Source: Chamaelirium japonicum (lineage: Eukaryota > Streptophyta > Magnoliopsida > Liliales > Melanthiaceae). From it: DNA of 64,000 nucleotides. The DNA lies in assembly GCA_947650365.1 (NCBI GenBank), contig CANTAL010000024.1, positions 62,001 to 126,000 on the forward strand, written 5' to 3'. The position numbers and the translations under genes were made by a program. This document shows positions 1 to 11,134 of this stretch, piece after piece. Numbering within the stretch: the stretch's first letter is position 1; every line of letters starts with the position of its first letter. Below the pieces are notes generated by a model that was given only the letters and a program-made list of their open reading frames with translations, had not been told where the DNA came from and did not search any database.

Positions 1-172
1 TAATTCATTCGCACGATCCATTCTAATTCATTCATACGAATCCATTCTATTTCATTCGTACGATCTATTCTATTTCATTCGTACGATCCATTCTAATTCC
101 TTCGTATGATCCATTCTAATTCATTCGCACAATCTATTCTAATTCATTCGTACGATCCATTCTAATTCATTG
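1..172 (-). repeat. Minus-oriented block at left edge
   Basis: Monomers read as TCCATTCTAATTCATTCG units. The window starts inside this block. It ends at a fold-back, TTCATTGTGCGAATGAA, where orientation turns to plus. Confidence 0.9.
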
Positions 173-1265
173 TGCGAATGAATTAGAATGGATCATACGA
201 ATGAATTGGAATGGATACATTCGTGCGAATGAATTAGAATGGATCTTATGAATGAATTAGAGTGGATACATTCATATAAATGAATTAGAATGGATCGTAC
301 GAATGAATTAGAATGGATACATTCGTACGAATGAATTAGCATCGATCGTACGAATGAAATAGAATGGATCGTACGAATGAATTAGAATGGATCGTGCGAA
401 TAAATTAGAATGGATCATACGAAGGAATTAGAATTGATCGTACGAATGAATTAGAATGGATCGTAGTAATGAATTAGAATGGATCGTACGAATGAATTAG
501 AATGGATCGTACGAATGAAATAGAATGGATCGTATGAATGAATTAGAATGGATCGTGCGAATGAATTAGAATGGATCATACGAATGAATTAGAATAGATT
601 GTGCGAATGAATTAGAATGGATCATGCGAATGAATTAGAATGGATCGTACGAATGAATTAGAATAGATTGTGCGAATGAATTAGAATGGATCGTACGAAT
701 GAATTAGAATGGATCGTACGAATGAATTAGACTGGATCGTATGAATGAATTAGAATGGATCGTGAGAATGAATTAGAATGGATCATACGAAGGAATTAGA
801 ATAGATCATACGAAGAAATTAGAATGGATCGTACGAATGAATTAAAATGGATCGTATGAATGAATTAGAATGGATCGTGCGAATGAATTAAAATGGATCG
901 TACGAAGGAATTAGAATGGATCATGCGAATGAATTAGAATAGATCATACGAAAGAATTAGAATGGATCGTACGAATGAATTAGAATGGATCGTACGAATG
1001 AATTAGAATGGATCGTATCAATGAATTAGAATGGATCGTGCGAATGAATTAGAATGGATCGTACGAAGGAATTAGAATAGATCATACGAAAAAATTAGAA
1101 TGGATCGTACGAATGAATTAGAATGGATCGTATGAATGAATTAGAATGGATCGTGCGAATGAATTAAAATGGATCGTACGAAGGAATTAGTATGGATCAT
1201 GCGAATGAATTAGAATAGATCATACGAATGAATTAGAATGGATCGTACGAATGAATTAGAATGGA
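173..1265 (+). repeat. Plus block with 12-monomer higher-order repeat
   Basis: This is a regular run of 23-bp units with a few 28-bp units between 205 and 330. From about 780 the variant order (CATACGAAGAAATT, then TAAAATGG, TATG, TGCG, TAAAATGG, AAGGAATT, CATGCG, AGATCATACG) repeats with its start at 804 and again at 1080, an offset of 276 bp or twelve monomers. The block ends GGATACATTCTAATTC, where a 28-bp unit is cut inside its insertion. Confidence 0.9.
688..710 (+). repeat. Reference 23-bp monomer
   Basis: This is an exact consensus copy: GGATCGTACGAAT then GAATTAGAAT. It contains an 8-bp perfect palindrome (TCGTACGA) and sites for GATC and GTAC. The plus strand has only two cytosines, both in CpG; the complementary strand has six, four of them in CHH context. 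The unit can loosely be parsed into 5-bp pieces (GAATG, AATTA, GAATG, GATCG, plus TAC), hinting at an older GAATG-like simple repeat; that parse is speculative. Confidence 0.95.
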
Positions 1266-1944
1266 TACATTCTAATTCATTCGTACGATCCATTATAATT
1301 CATTCATACGATCCATTCTAATTCATTCATATGATCCATTCTAATTCATTCGTACGGTATGATTCATTCTAATTCATTCGTACGATTCATTCTAATTCAA
1401 TCCATTCTAATTCATTCGTACGATCCATTCTAATACATTCGTACGATCCATTCTAATTCATTCATACGATTCATTCGTATCCATTCTAATTCATTCGTAC
1501 GATCTATTCTAATTCATTCGTACGATCCATTCTAATTCATTAATACGATCCAATCTAATTCATTCATACGATCCATTCTATTTTATTCGTACGATCCATT
1601 CTTACTCATTCGCACGATCCATTTTAATTCATTCGCATGATCCATTCTTATTCATTCGTACGATCCATTCTATTTCATTCATACGATCCATTCTAATTCA
1701 TTCATACGATCCATTCTAATTCATACGATCCATTCTAATTCATTCATACGATCCATTCTAATCCATTCGCACAAATGTAACCATTTTAATTCATTCGCAC
1801 TATCTATTCTAATTCATTCATACGATCAATTCTAATTCATTAGCATGATCCATTCTAATTCATTCGTACGATCTATTCTATTTCATTCGTACAATCCATT
1901 CTTACTCAACCGTATGATCCATTCTAATTCATTCGCACAAATAG
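1266..1944 (-). repeat. Minus block with CGTACGGTATGATTC tag
   Basis: The composite tag (second-type 28-bp unit plus GATTC monomer plus 15-bp unit) is at about 1352-1410. Around 1795-1925 lies the module CGCACTATC, TAGCATGATCC, GATCTATTCTATTTC, ACAATCC, CTTACTCAACCG, which recurs at 14890-15020 and 47320-47470. Confidence 0.9.
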
Positions 1945-2568
1945 TACGAATGAATTAGAATGGATACCTTCGTGCAAATGAATTAGAATGGATCGTACGA
2001 ATGAGTAAGAATGGATCGTACGAATGAATCGATCATATGAATGAATTAGAATGGATCGTTTGAGTGAATGCGAATGGATCGTGCGAATGAATTAGAATGG
2101 ATTGTACGAATGAATTAGAATGGATCGTATGAATGAATTAGAATGGATCGTACGAATGAATTAGAATGGATCGTACGAATGAATTAGAATGGACTGAATT
2201 AGAATGAATCGTACGAATGAATTAGAGTTGATACATTCGTGTGAATGAATTAAAATGGATAATACGAATGAGTAAGAATGGATCGTAGAATTAGAATGGA
2301 TCGTATGAATGAATTAGAATGGATCGTACGAATGAATTAGAATGGATACATTCGTGCGAATGAATTAGAATGGATCGTATGAATGAATTAGAATGGATCG
2401 TACGAAGGAATTAGAATGGATAGTACGAATGAATTAGAATGGATACCTTCGTGCAAATGAATTAGAATGGATCGTACGAATGAGTAAGAATGGATCGTAT
2501 GAATGAAATAGAATGGATCGTATGAATGAATTAGAATGGATTGTGCGAATGAATTAGAATGGATCTGG
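1945..2568 (+). repeat. Plus block with TTTGAGTGAATGCG and 18-bp units
   Basis: The first TTTGAGTGAATGCG variant is at 2058. The 18-bp-unit module is at 2221-2330, and ACCTTCGTGCAAATG at about 2445. The block ends in junction class B (GGATCTGGATCGTGTATCC). Confidence 0.9.
2344..2371 (+). repeat. Reference 28-bp monomer (ACATT insertion)
   Basis: The unit starts GGATACATTCGTGCGAAT and ends GAATTAGAAT, so it is the 23-bp monomer with ACATT inserted after GGAT and an A-to-G change in the core. The insertion completes a near-palindrome, ATTCG-TG-CGAAT. Sister forms have ACCTTCGTGCAAATG or CATTCGTGCAAAAG. It is dispersed throughout the window in both orientations, usually singly and not as a pure 28-bp array. 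Confidence 0.93.
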
Positions 2569-2942
2569 ATCGTGTATCCATTCTAACTCATTCGTACAAT
2601 CCAGATCCATTCTAATTCATTCGCACAATCTATTCTAATTCATTCGTAGGATCGTGCGAATGAATTAGAATGGATCGTGCGAATGAGTTAGAATGGATCG
2701 TACGAATGAATTAGAATGGATCGTACGAATGAATTAGAATGGATCGTACGAATGAATTAGAAAGGATACATTCGTACAAATGAATTAGAATGGATCGTAC
2801 GAATGAATTAGAGTGGATACATTCGTACAAATGAATTAGAATAGATCGTACGAATGAATTAGAATGGATACATTCGTGCGAATGAATTAGAATGGATCGT
2901 ACGAATGACTAAGAATGGATCGTAAGAATAAAATAGAATGTC
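2569..2942. repeat. Short minus insert (2569-2648) then plus run (2649-2942)
   Basis: The minus insert contains CAATCCAGATCC, which resembles the other strand of junction B, so the two class B arms lie within 40 bp of each other here. The return to plus is at TTCGTAGGATCGTGCG, a fusion also seen at 37165-37180. Confidence 0.85.
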
Positions 2943-4235
2943 GCACGAATGTATCCATTATAATTCATTCATACGATCCATTCTAATTCATTCATACGAT
3001 CCATTCTATTTCATTCGTACGATCCATTCTTACTCAATCGGACGATCCATTCTAATTCATTTGCACGAAGGTATCCATTCTAATTCATTCGTACTATCCA
3101 TTCTAATTCCTTCGTACGATCCATTCTAATTCATTCATACGATCCATTCTAATTCATTCGCACGATCCATTCTAATTCATTCATATGATCCATTCTATTT
3201 CATTCGTACGATCCATTCTTACTCATTCGTACGATCCATTCTAATTCATTTGCACGAATGATCCATTCTACTTCATTCGTACTATCTATTCTAATTCCTT
3301 CGTACGATCCATTCTAATTCATTCGAACGATCCATTCTAAGTCATACGTACGATCCATTCTAATTCATTCGTACGATCCATTCTAATTCATTCGTACGAT
3401 CCATTCTTACTCATTCGTACGATCCATTCGTATCCATTCGAATTCATTCGTACGATCTATTCTAATTCATTCGTACGATCCATTCTAATTCATTATTACG
3501 ATCCAATCTAATTCATTCAAACGATCCATTCTAATTCATTCGTACAATCCATTCTAATTCATTACTACGATCCATTCTAATTCATTCATACGATCCATTC
3601 TAATTCATTCGTACGATCCATTCTAATTCATTCGCACGATCTATTCTAATTCATTCATACGATCCACTCTAATTCATTCGTATGTATCCATTCTAATTCA
3701 TTCATACGATCCATTCTAATTCTACGATCCATTCTTACTCATTCGTATTATCCATTTTAATTCATTCACACGAATGTATCAACTCTAATTCATTCGTATG
3801 ATCCATTCTAATTCATTCGCACGAATGTATCCATTCTAATTCATTCGTACGATCCATTCTAATTCATTCGCACAATCTATTCTAATTCATTCATACGATC
3901 CATTCTAATTTATTCGCACGATCCATTCTAATTCATTCATACGATCCATTCTAATTTATTCATATGATCCATTCTAATTCATTCGCACGAATATATCCTT
4001 TCTAATTCATTCGTACGATCCAAATTCATTTATCCGTACGATCTATTCTATTTCATTCGTACGATCCATTCTTATCGTACGATCCATTCTAATTCATTCG
4101 TACGATCCATTCTAATTCATTCGTACGATTCATTCTAATTCAATCCATTCTAATTCATTCGTACGATCCATTCTATTTCATTCGTACGATCCATTCTTAC
4201 TCATTCGTACGATCCATTCGTATCCATTCTAATTC
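2943..4235 (-). repeat. Long minus block
   Basis: It opens after a broken class A junction (TAGAATGTCGCACGAATG). It contains GCACGAAGGTATCC (minus form of the ACCTT 28-mer) near 3063, a CATTCGTATCCATTC truncated unit near 3427, and the inverted copy of the 18-bp-unit module at 3715-3795. It ends TTCAATGGATCG. Confidence 0.9.
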
Positions 4236-4483
4236 AATGGATCGTACGAATGAGTAAGAATGGATCGTATGAATGAATTAGAATGGATCGTTTGAATGAA
4301 TTAGAATCGATCGTACGAATGAATTAGAATGGATCATGCGAATGAATTAGAATGGATCGTACGAATGAATTAGAATGGATCGTATGAATGAATTAGAATG
4401 GATCGTAGTAATGAATTAGAATAGATCGTACAAATGAATTAGAATGGATACGAATGGATCGTACGAATGAGTAAGAATGGATC
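4236..4483 (+). repeat. Plus block
   Basis: About eleven units, among them CGTTTGAATG and TAGTAATG variants. It ends GGATCTATTCTAATTC, an abrupt switch without a linker. Confidence 0.88.
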
Positions 4484-4806
4484 TATTCTAATTCATTCAT
4501 ACGATCCATTCTAATTCATTCGTACGATCCATTTTAATTCCTTCATATGATCCATTCTAATTCATTCGTACGGTATGATTCATTCTAATTCATTCGTACG
4601 ATTCATTCTAATTCAATCCATGCTAATTCATTCGTACGATCCATTCTAATTCATTCATACGATCCATTCTAATTCATTCACATGATCCATTCTAATTCAT
4701 TCATACGATCCATTCTATTTCATTCGTATGATCCATTCTAATTCATTCGTACGGTATGATTCATTCTAATTCATTCGTACGATTCATTCTAATTCATTCG
4801 TACGAT
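4484..4806 (-). repeat. Minus block with two copies of the GGTATGATTC tag
   Basis: The composite tag occurs twice, near 4570 and 4747, about 175 bp apart, so the module was duplicated locally. The block ends TACGATCGTACGAATG, a switch inside the CGATCG/CGTACG core. Confidence 0.88.
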
Positions 4807-5206
4807 CGTACGAATGAAATAGAATGGATCATACGAATGAATTAGAATGGATCGTATGAATGAATTAGAATGGATCGTGCGAATGAATTAGAATGGATCG
4901 TACGAATGAAATAGAATGGATTCACACGAATGTATCCATTCTAATTCATTCGTACGATCCATTCTATCTCATTCGTACAATCCATTCTATTTCATTCGTA
5001 CGATCCATTCTAATTCATTCATACGATCCATTCTAATTTATTCGCACGATTCATTCTAATTCATTCATACGATCCATTCTAATTCATTCATATGATCCAT
5101 TCTAATTCATTCGCACGATCCATTCTAATTCATTCGTACGATCCATTCTAATTCATGCATACGATCCATTCTAATTCATTCGTACGATCCATTCTAATTC
5201 TTTTGC
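4807..5206. repeat. Short plus run (4807-4925) and minus block (4926-5206)
   Basis: Plus turns to minus through a class A variant (GGATTCACACGAATGTATCC). The minus part ends TTTTGCACGAATGAATCAG, a near-palindromic return to plus. Confidence 0.86.
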
Positions 5207-5727
5207 ACGAATGAATCAGAATGGATCCTACGAATGAATTAGAATAGCGTGCGAATGAATTAGAATGGATCGTACGAATTAATTAGAATGGATCGTACGA
5301 ATGAATTAGAATAGATTGTGCGAATGAATTAGAATAGATTGTGCGCATGAATTAGAATGGATCGTACGAATGAATTAGCATGGATCGTACGAATGAATTA
5401 GAATGGATCGTACGAATGAATTAGAATGGATCGTATGAATGAATTAGAATGGATCGTAGTAATGAATTAGAATGGATCCTACGAATGAATTAGAAAAGCG
5501 TGCGAATGAATTAGAATGGATCGTACGAATGAATTAGAATGGATCGTATGAATGAATTAGAATAGATTGTACGAATGAAATAGAATAGATCGTACGAATG
5601 AAATAGAATGGATTCGTATGAATGAATTAGAATGGATCGTGCGAATGAATTAGAATGGATCGTACAGAAGAATTAGAATAGCGTGCGAATGAATTAGAAT
5701 GGATCGTATGAATGAATTAGAATAGAT
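5207..5727 (+). repeat. Plus block with 18-bp-like AGCGTGCG units
   Basis: Three units are shortened to AGAATAGCGTGCG or AGAAAAGCGTGCG (about 5247, 5492 and 5674), losing GATT before GTGCG. It ends AGATCCATTCTTACTC. Confidence 0.87.
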
Positions 5728-6058
5728 CCATTCTTACTCATTCGTACGATCCATTCGTATCCATTCTAATTCATTCGTACGATCTATTCTAATTCATTCG
5801 TACGATACATTCTAATTCATTAATACGATCCAATCTAATTCATTCATACGATCCATTCTAATTCATTCGTACGATCCATTCTAATTCATTCATATGATCC
5901 ATTCTAATTCATTCGTACGATCCATTCTAATTCCTTCGTACGATCCATTCTAATTCATTCATACGATCCATCCTAATTCATTCGCACGAATGTATCCATT
6001 TTAATTCATTCGTACAATCCATTCTATTTCATTCGTACGATCCATTCTTACTCATTCG
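5728..6058 (-). repeat. Minus block with CATTCGTATCC and ATCCTAATTC units
   Basis: It carries CGTATCCATTC (about 5756), TTAATACGATCCAATC (about 5818) and CATCCTAATTC (5969). The same variants appear together at 21540-21770 and 39940-40165. It ends at a CGTACG-centred fold-back. Confidence 0.88.
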
Positions 6059-6328
6059 TACGAATGAATTAGAATGGATCGTATGAATGAATTAGAATGG
6101 ATCGTGCGAATGAATTAGAATGGATCGTACGAATGAATTAGAATAGATTGTGCGAATGAATTAGAATGGATCGTACGAATGAATTAGAATGGATCGTACG
6201 AATGAATTAGACTAGATTGTGCGAATGGATTTGAATAGATCATACGATTGAGTAAGAATGGATTGTACGAATGAAATAGAATAGATCGTACGAATGAATT
6301 AGAATGGATCGTATGAATGAATTAGAAT

Positions 6329-6343
6329 GGATTGAATTAGAAT
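6329..6343 (+). repeat. 15-bp deleted monomer (GGATTGAATTAGAAT)
   Basis: Eight bases of the core (CGTACGAA) are missing, joining GGAT to TGAATTAGAAT. It is almost always followed by a GAATCGTACG monomer (GGAT changed to GAAT). The pair is a reliable tag for one higher-order module. Confidence 0.92.
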
Positions 6344-6450
6344 GAATCGTACGAATGAATTAGAATGGATCGTACGAATGAATTAGAATGGATCGTACGA
6401 ATGAATTAGAATGGATTGAATTAGAATGAATCATACGAATGAATTAGAAT

Positions 6451-6478
6451 GAATCATACCGTACGAATGAATTAGAAT
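6451..6478 (+). repeat. 28-bp monomer of second type (CATACCGTACG)
   Basis: The unit reads GAATCATACCGTACGAATG then AATTAGAAT. It looks like the end of one core (CATAC) fused to a complete CGTACG core. It occurs one to three monomers after the 15-bp deleted unit, for example at 9205-9232, 22995-23040, 43420-43440 and 49360-49385. In minus blocks it appears as CGTACGGTATGATTC. Confidence 0.9.
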
Positions 6479-7568
6479 AGATCATACGAAGGAATTAGAA
6501 TGGATCGTGCGAATAAATTAGAATGGATCGTATGAATGAATTAGAATAGATCGTGCGAATAAATTAGAATGGATCGTACGAATGAGTAAGAATGGATCGT
6601 GCGAATGAATTAGAATGGATCGTAAGAATGAATTAGAATGGATCGAACGAATGAATTAGAATGGATACATTCGTGCAAAAGAATTAGAATGGATTGTATG
6701 AATGAATTAGAATGGATCGTGCGAATGAATTAGAATGAATCGTACGAATGAATTAGAATGGATACATTCATGCGAAAGAATTAGAATAGATCGTATGAAT
6801 GAATTAGAATGGATCGTATGAATGAAATAGAATGGATCGTACGAATGAATTAGAATGGATCGTGCGAATGAATTAGAATGGATCGTACGAATGAATTAGA
6901 ATGGATCGTACGAAGGAATTAGAATGGATCGTACAAATGAATTAAAATAGATCGTACGAATGAATTAGAATGGATACGAATGGATCGTACGAATGAGTAA
7001 GAATGGATCGTACGAATGAAATAGAATGGATCGTACGAATGAATTAGAATGGATTGAATTAGAATGAATCGTATGATTGAATTAGAATGGATCGTACGAA
7101 TGAATTAGAATGGATCGTACGAATGAATTAGAATGGATTGAATTAGAATGGATCGTACGATAAGAATGGATCGTACGAATGAAATAGAATAGGTCATACG
7201 GATAAATGAATTTGGATCGTACGAATGAATTAGAAAGGATATTTTCGTGCAAATGAATTAGAATAGATCGTATGAATGAATTAGATCGGATCGTATTAAT
7301 GAATTAGAATATATCGTGCGAATGAATTAGAATGGATCATATAAAGAAATTAGAATGGATCGTACGAATGAATTAGAATGGATCGTATGAATGAATTAGA
7401 ATGGATCGTGCGAATGAATTAAAATGGATCGTACGAAGGAATTAGAATGGATCGTATGAATGAATTAGAATGGATCGTGCGAATGAATTAGAATCGATCG
7501 TACGAATGAATTAGAGTTGATACATTCGTGTGAATGAATTGAAATGGATAATACGAATGAGTAAGAAT

Positions 7569-7586
7569 GGATCGTAGAATTAGAAT
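7569..7586 (+). repeat. 18-bp deleted monomer (GGATCGTAGAATTAGAAT)
   Basis: Five bases are lost after CGTA. It sits in a distinctive order of variants beginning GAGTTGATACATTCGTGTG, then TAAAATGGATAATACG (or a close variant), then GAGTAAG, then this unit. The same order occurs at 2221-2330, 7510-7620 and 25265-25370, and inverted near 3715-3795, so four copies of one ancestral module remain visible. Confidence 0.88.
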
Positions 7587-7969
7587 GGATCGTATGAATG
7601 AATTAGAATGGATACATACGAATGAATTAGAATGGATCGTATGAATGAATTAGAATGGATCGTGCGAATGAATTAGAATGGATCGGACGAATGAATTTGA
7701 ATGGATCGTATGAATGAATTAGAATGGATCATAGTAATGAATTAGAATGGATCCTACGAATGAATTAGAATAGATTGTGCGAATGAATTAGAATGGATCT
7801 GGATCGAATGGATCGTACTAATGAATTAGAATGAATCGTACGAATGAATTAGAAGAGTGGATCGTATGAATGAATTAGAATCGATCGTACAAATGAATTA
7901 GAATGGATCATGCGAATGAATTAGAATGGATTGAATTAGAATGAATCGTACGAATGAGTAAGAATGGAT

Positions 7970-8108
7970 CCATTCTATTTCATTCGTACGATCCATTCTA
8001 ATTCATTCATACGATCCTTTCTAATTCCTTCGTACGAATGAATTAGACTAGATTGCATGAATGAATTAGAATAGATCATACGAATGAATTAGAATGGATT
8101 GTACGAAA
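7970..8108. repeat. Two short opposite blocks
   Basis: Minus 7970-8034 (about three units), then plus 8035-8108 (about three units). The first ends in the fold-back CCTTCGTACGAATG; the second ends in GTACGAAATGTATCC, a damaged class A junction. Confidence 0.83.
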
Positions 8109-9130
8109 TGTATCCATTCTAATTCATTCGTACGATCCATTCTAATTCATTCGTATGATCCATTCTTACTCATTCGTACGATCCAATCTAATTCATTCAT
8201 ACGATCCATTCTAATTCATTCGTACGTTCCATTCTAATTCATTCGTACGATCCATTCAAATTCATTAATACGATCCATTCTAATTCATTCGCACGATCCA
8301 TTCTAATTCATTCATACGATCCATTCTAATTCATTTGTACGATCCATTCTAATTCATTCGTACGATCCATTCTAATTCATTCGCACGAATGAATCCATTC
8401 TAATTCATTCGTATGATCCATTCTAATTCATTCGCATGAATGTATCCATTCTAATTCATTCGCACGATCCATTCTAATTCATTCGCACGATCCATTCTAA
8501 TTCATTCATACAATCCATTCTACTTCTTTTGCACGAATGTATCCATTCTAATTCATTCGTACGATCTATTCTAATTCATTCGTATGATCCATTCTAATTC
8601 ATTCGCACAATCCATTCTAATTCATTCACACTCATACGATTTATTCTAATTCATTCGCACGAATGTATCCGTTCTAATTCATTCGTACGATCCATTCTAA
8701 TTCATTCTCACAATCTATTCTAATTCATTCGAACAATCCATTCTAAGTCATTCGTACGATCCATTCTAATTCATTCGCACGATCCATTCGCATTCACTCA
8801 AACGATCCATTCTAATTCATTCATATGATCCATTCTAATTCATTCGCACGAATGTATCCATTCTAATTCATTCGTACGATCCATTCTAATTCATTCGTAC
8901 GATCCATTCTTACTCATTCGTACGATCCATTCTAATTCATTCGCACGACCCATTCTAATTCATTCATACAATCCATTCTACTTCTTTTGCACGAATGTAT
9001 CCATTCTAATTCATTCGTACGATTCATTCTAATTCATTCGTACGATCCATTCTATTTCATTCGCACGATCCATTCTAATTCATTCGCACGATCTATTCTA
9101 ATTCATTCATACGATCCATTCTAATTCATT
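8109..9130 (-). repeat. Minus block ending in a 78-bp perfect palindrome
   Basis: It holds TTGCACGAATGTATCC units near 8528 and 8987 and the minus TTTGAGTGAATGCG form (CATTCACTCAAACG, about 8790). Its right end and the next block form a palindrome, 9095-9172. Confidence 0.9.
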
Positions 9131-9172
9131 CGTACGAATGAATTAGAATGGATCGTATGAATGAATTAGAAT
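9095..9172. repeat. 78-bp perfect palindrome at a minus-to-plus switch
   Basis: The arms are 39 bp each, centred between 9133 and 9134, again with a shared CGTATG variant in both arms. Confidence 0.92.
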
Positions 9173-9637
9173 GGATTGAATTAGAATGAATCGTACGAAT
9201 GAATTAGAATGAATCATACCGTACGAATGAATTAGAATGGATCATACGAAGGAATTAGAATGGATCGTATGAATGAATTAGAGTGGATACATTCGTACAA
9301 ATGAATTAGAATAGATCGTACGAATGAATTAGAATGGATACATTCGTGCGAATGAATTAGAATGGATCGTATGAATGAATTAGATTGGATCGTATGAATT
9401 AATTAGAATGGATTGTATGAATTAGAATGGATACCTTCGTGCAAATGAAATAGAATGGATCGTACGAATGAATTAGAGTAGATTGTGCGAATGGATTAGA
9501 ATGGATCATAGGATCGTACGAATGAATTAGAATGGATCGTACGAATGAATTAGAATGGATCGTATGAATGAATTAGAATGGATCGTGCGAATGAATTAGA
9601 ATGGATCGTATGAATGAAATAGAATGGATTCGCACGA
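9131..9637 (+). repeat. Plus block, left copy of the 1434-bp-offset duplication
   Basis: The order 15-bp unit, CATACCGTACG unit, AAGGAATT, GAGTGG, two 28-bp units, then ACCTTCGTGCAAATG, GTAGATTGTG and the odd fusion GGATCATAGGATCG (about 9505) is reproduced at 10565-11072. It ends in class A. Confidence 0.9.
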
Positions 9638-9700
9638 ATGTATCCATTCTAATTTATTCGTACGATCCATTCTAATTCATTCGTACAATCCATTCTAATA
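9131..9700. repeat. Local duplication, copy 1 (offset 1434)
   Basis: CGTACGAATG at 9131 and CTAATA at 9695-9700 match 10565 and 11129-11134. The copy includes a class A junction and a 60-bp minus insert. Confidence 0.88.
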
Positions 9701-10028
9701 CGAATAAATTAGAATGGATCGTACGAAAGAATTAGAATGGATCGTATGAATGAATTAGAATGGATGGTGCGAATGAATTAGAATGGATCGTACGAATGAA
9801 TTAGAATTGATTGTGCGAATGAATTAGAATGGATTGTACGAATGAATTAGAATAGATCGTACTAATGAATTAGAATGGATCGTATGAATGAATTAGAATG
9901 GATCGTGCGAACGAATTAGAATGGATCGTACGAATGAAATAGAATGGATCGTATGAATGAATGAGAATGGATCGTGCGAATGAATTAGAATGGATAGTAT
10001 GAATGAATTAGAATGGATACCTTCGTGC
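9638..10028. repeat. 60-bp minus insert (9638-9698) then plus run (9699-10028)
   Basis: The insert of fewer than three monomers returns at CTAATACGAATAAATT. The plus run ends ACCTTCGTGCAAGTACGATCC, cut inside an ACCTT 28-mer. Confidence 0.88.
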
Positions 10029-10565
10029 AAGTACGATCCATTCTAATTCATTCATACGATCCATTCTAATTTATTCGTACGATCCATTCTAATTCATTCG
10101 TACGATCCATTCTAATTTATTCGCAAAATCTATTCTAATTCATTCATACGATCCATTCTAATTCATTCGCACGATCCATTCTAATTCATTCCTACGATCC
10201 ATTCTATTTCATTCGTACGATCCATTCTTACTCATTCGTACGATCCATTCTAATTCATTTGCACGAGGTTTCCATTCTAATTCATTCGTACTATCCATTC
10301 TAATTCCTTCATACGATCCATTCTAATTCCTTCGTACGATCCATTCTTATCGTACGATCCATTCTAATTCAATCCATTCTAATTCATTCGTACGATCCAT
10401 TCTAATTCATTCGTACGATCAATTCTAATTCATTCGTACGATTCATTCTAATTCAATCCATTCTAATTCATTCGTACGATCCATTCTATTTCATTCGCAC
10501 GATCCATTCTAATTCATTCGCACGATCCATTCTAATTCATTCATACGATCTATTCTAATTCATTC
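10029..10565 (-). repeat. Minus block, left copy of the 1711-bp-offset duplication
   Basis: Landmarks are GCACGAGGTTTCC (about 10261), CATTCTTATCGTACG (10341) and two TTCAATCC truncated units. Equivalent positions are about 1711 bp further right in 11740-12277. Confidence 0.9.
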
Positions 10566-11134
10566 GTACGAATGAATTAGAATGGATCGTATGAACGAAT
10601 ATGAATGGATTGAATTAGAATGAATCGTACGAATAAATTAGAATGAATCATACCGTACGAATGAATTAGAATGGATCATACGAAGGAATTAGAATGGATC
10701 GTATGAATGAATTAGAGTGGATACATTCGTACAAATGAATTAGAATGGATCGTACGAATGAATTAGAATGGATACATTCGTGCGAATGAATTAGAATGGA
10801 TCGTATGAATGAATTAGATTGGATCGTATGAATGAATTAGAATGGATTGTATGAATTATAATGGATACCTTCGTGCAAATGAAATAGAATGGATCGTACA
10901 AATGAATTAGAGTAGATTGTGCGAATGGATTAGAATGGATCATAGGATCGTACGAATGAATTAGAATGGATCGTACGAATGAATTAGAATGGATCATATG
11001 AATGAATTAGAATGGATCGTGCGAATGAATTAGAATGGATCGTACGAATGAAATAGAATGGATTCGCACGAATGTATCCATTCTAATTCATTCGTACGAT
11101 CCATTCTAATTCATTCGTACAATCCATTCTAATA
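10565..11134. repeat. Local duplication, copy 2 (offset 1434)
   Basis: Partner of 9131-9700. It differs by scattered substitutions such as GAACGAATATG near 10587. Confidence 0.88.
10566..11132. repeat. Plus block (10566-11072) plus 60-bp minus insert
   Basis: This is the right copy of the 1434-bp-offset duplication. It includes the GGATCATAGGATCG fusion, the class A junction at about 11060-11080 and the same short minus insert returning at CTAATACGAATG (11131). Confidence 0.9.

Larger units (their letters stand above)
6059..7969 (+). repeat. Long plus block, several tagged modules
   Basis: It contains the CGATTGAGTAAG module (about 6243), the 15-bp plus CATACCGTACG tag (6410-6478), AGGTCATACGGATAAATG (about 7190, related to 24905-24950 and 33945-33975), the 18-bp-unit module (7510-7620) and GATCTGGATCGAATGG (about 7797), a class B arm that did not switch strand. 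It ends GGATCCATTCTATTTC. Confidence 0.9.

Noticed and set aside
688-710. CENP-B box in the monomer
   Set aside because: The minus form TTCGTACGATCC matches the first part of the mammalian box (TTCG, A and C at the right spacing) but lacks the required GGG, and CENP-B binding is not established for plants.
2938-3129. Open frame of 63 codons, and twelve similar ones of 63-90 codons on both strands
   Set aside because: All translate the satellite. Three 23-bp monomers make a 69-nt, 23-residue period with pieces such as IHSNSFVRSILIHSYDPF. Frames stay open only where a variant such as CTATTTC or CTTACTC removes the TAA of CTAATTC in that register. No start context, splice signals or codon bias independent of the repeat.
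9095-9172. Replication origin or transposon terminal inverted repeats
   Set aside because: Inverted arms are continuous satellite on both sides, with no target-site duplication or internal unique DNA.
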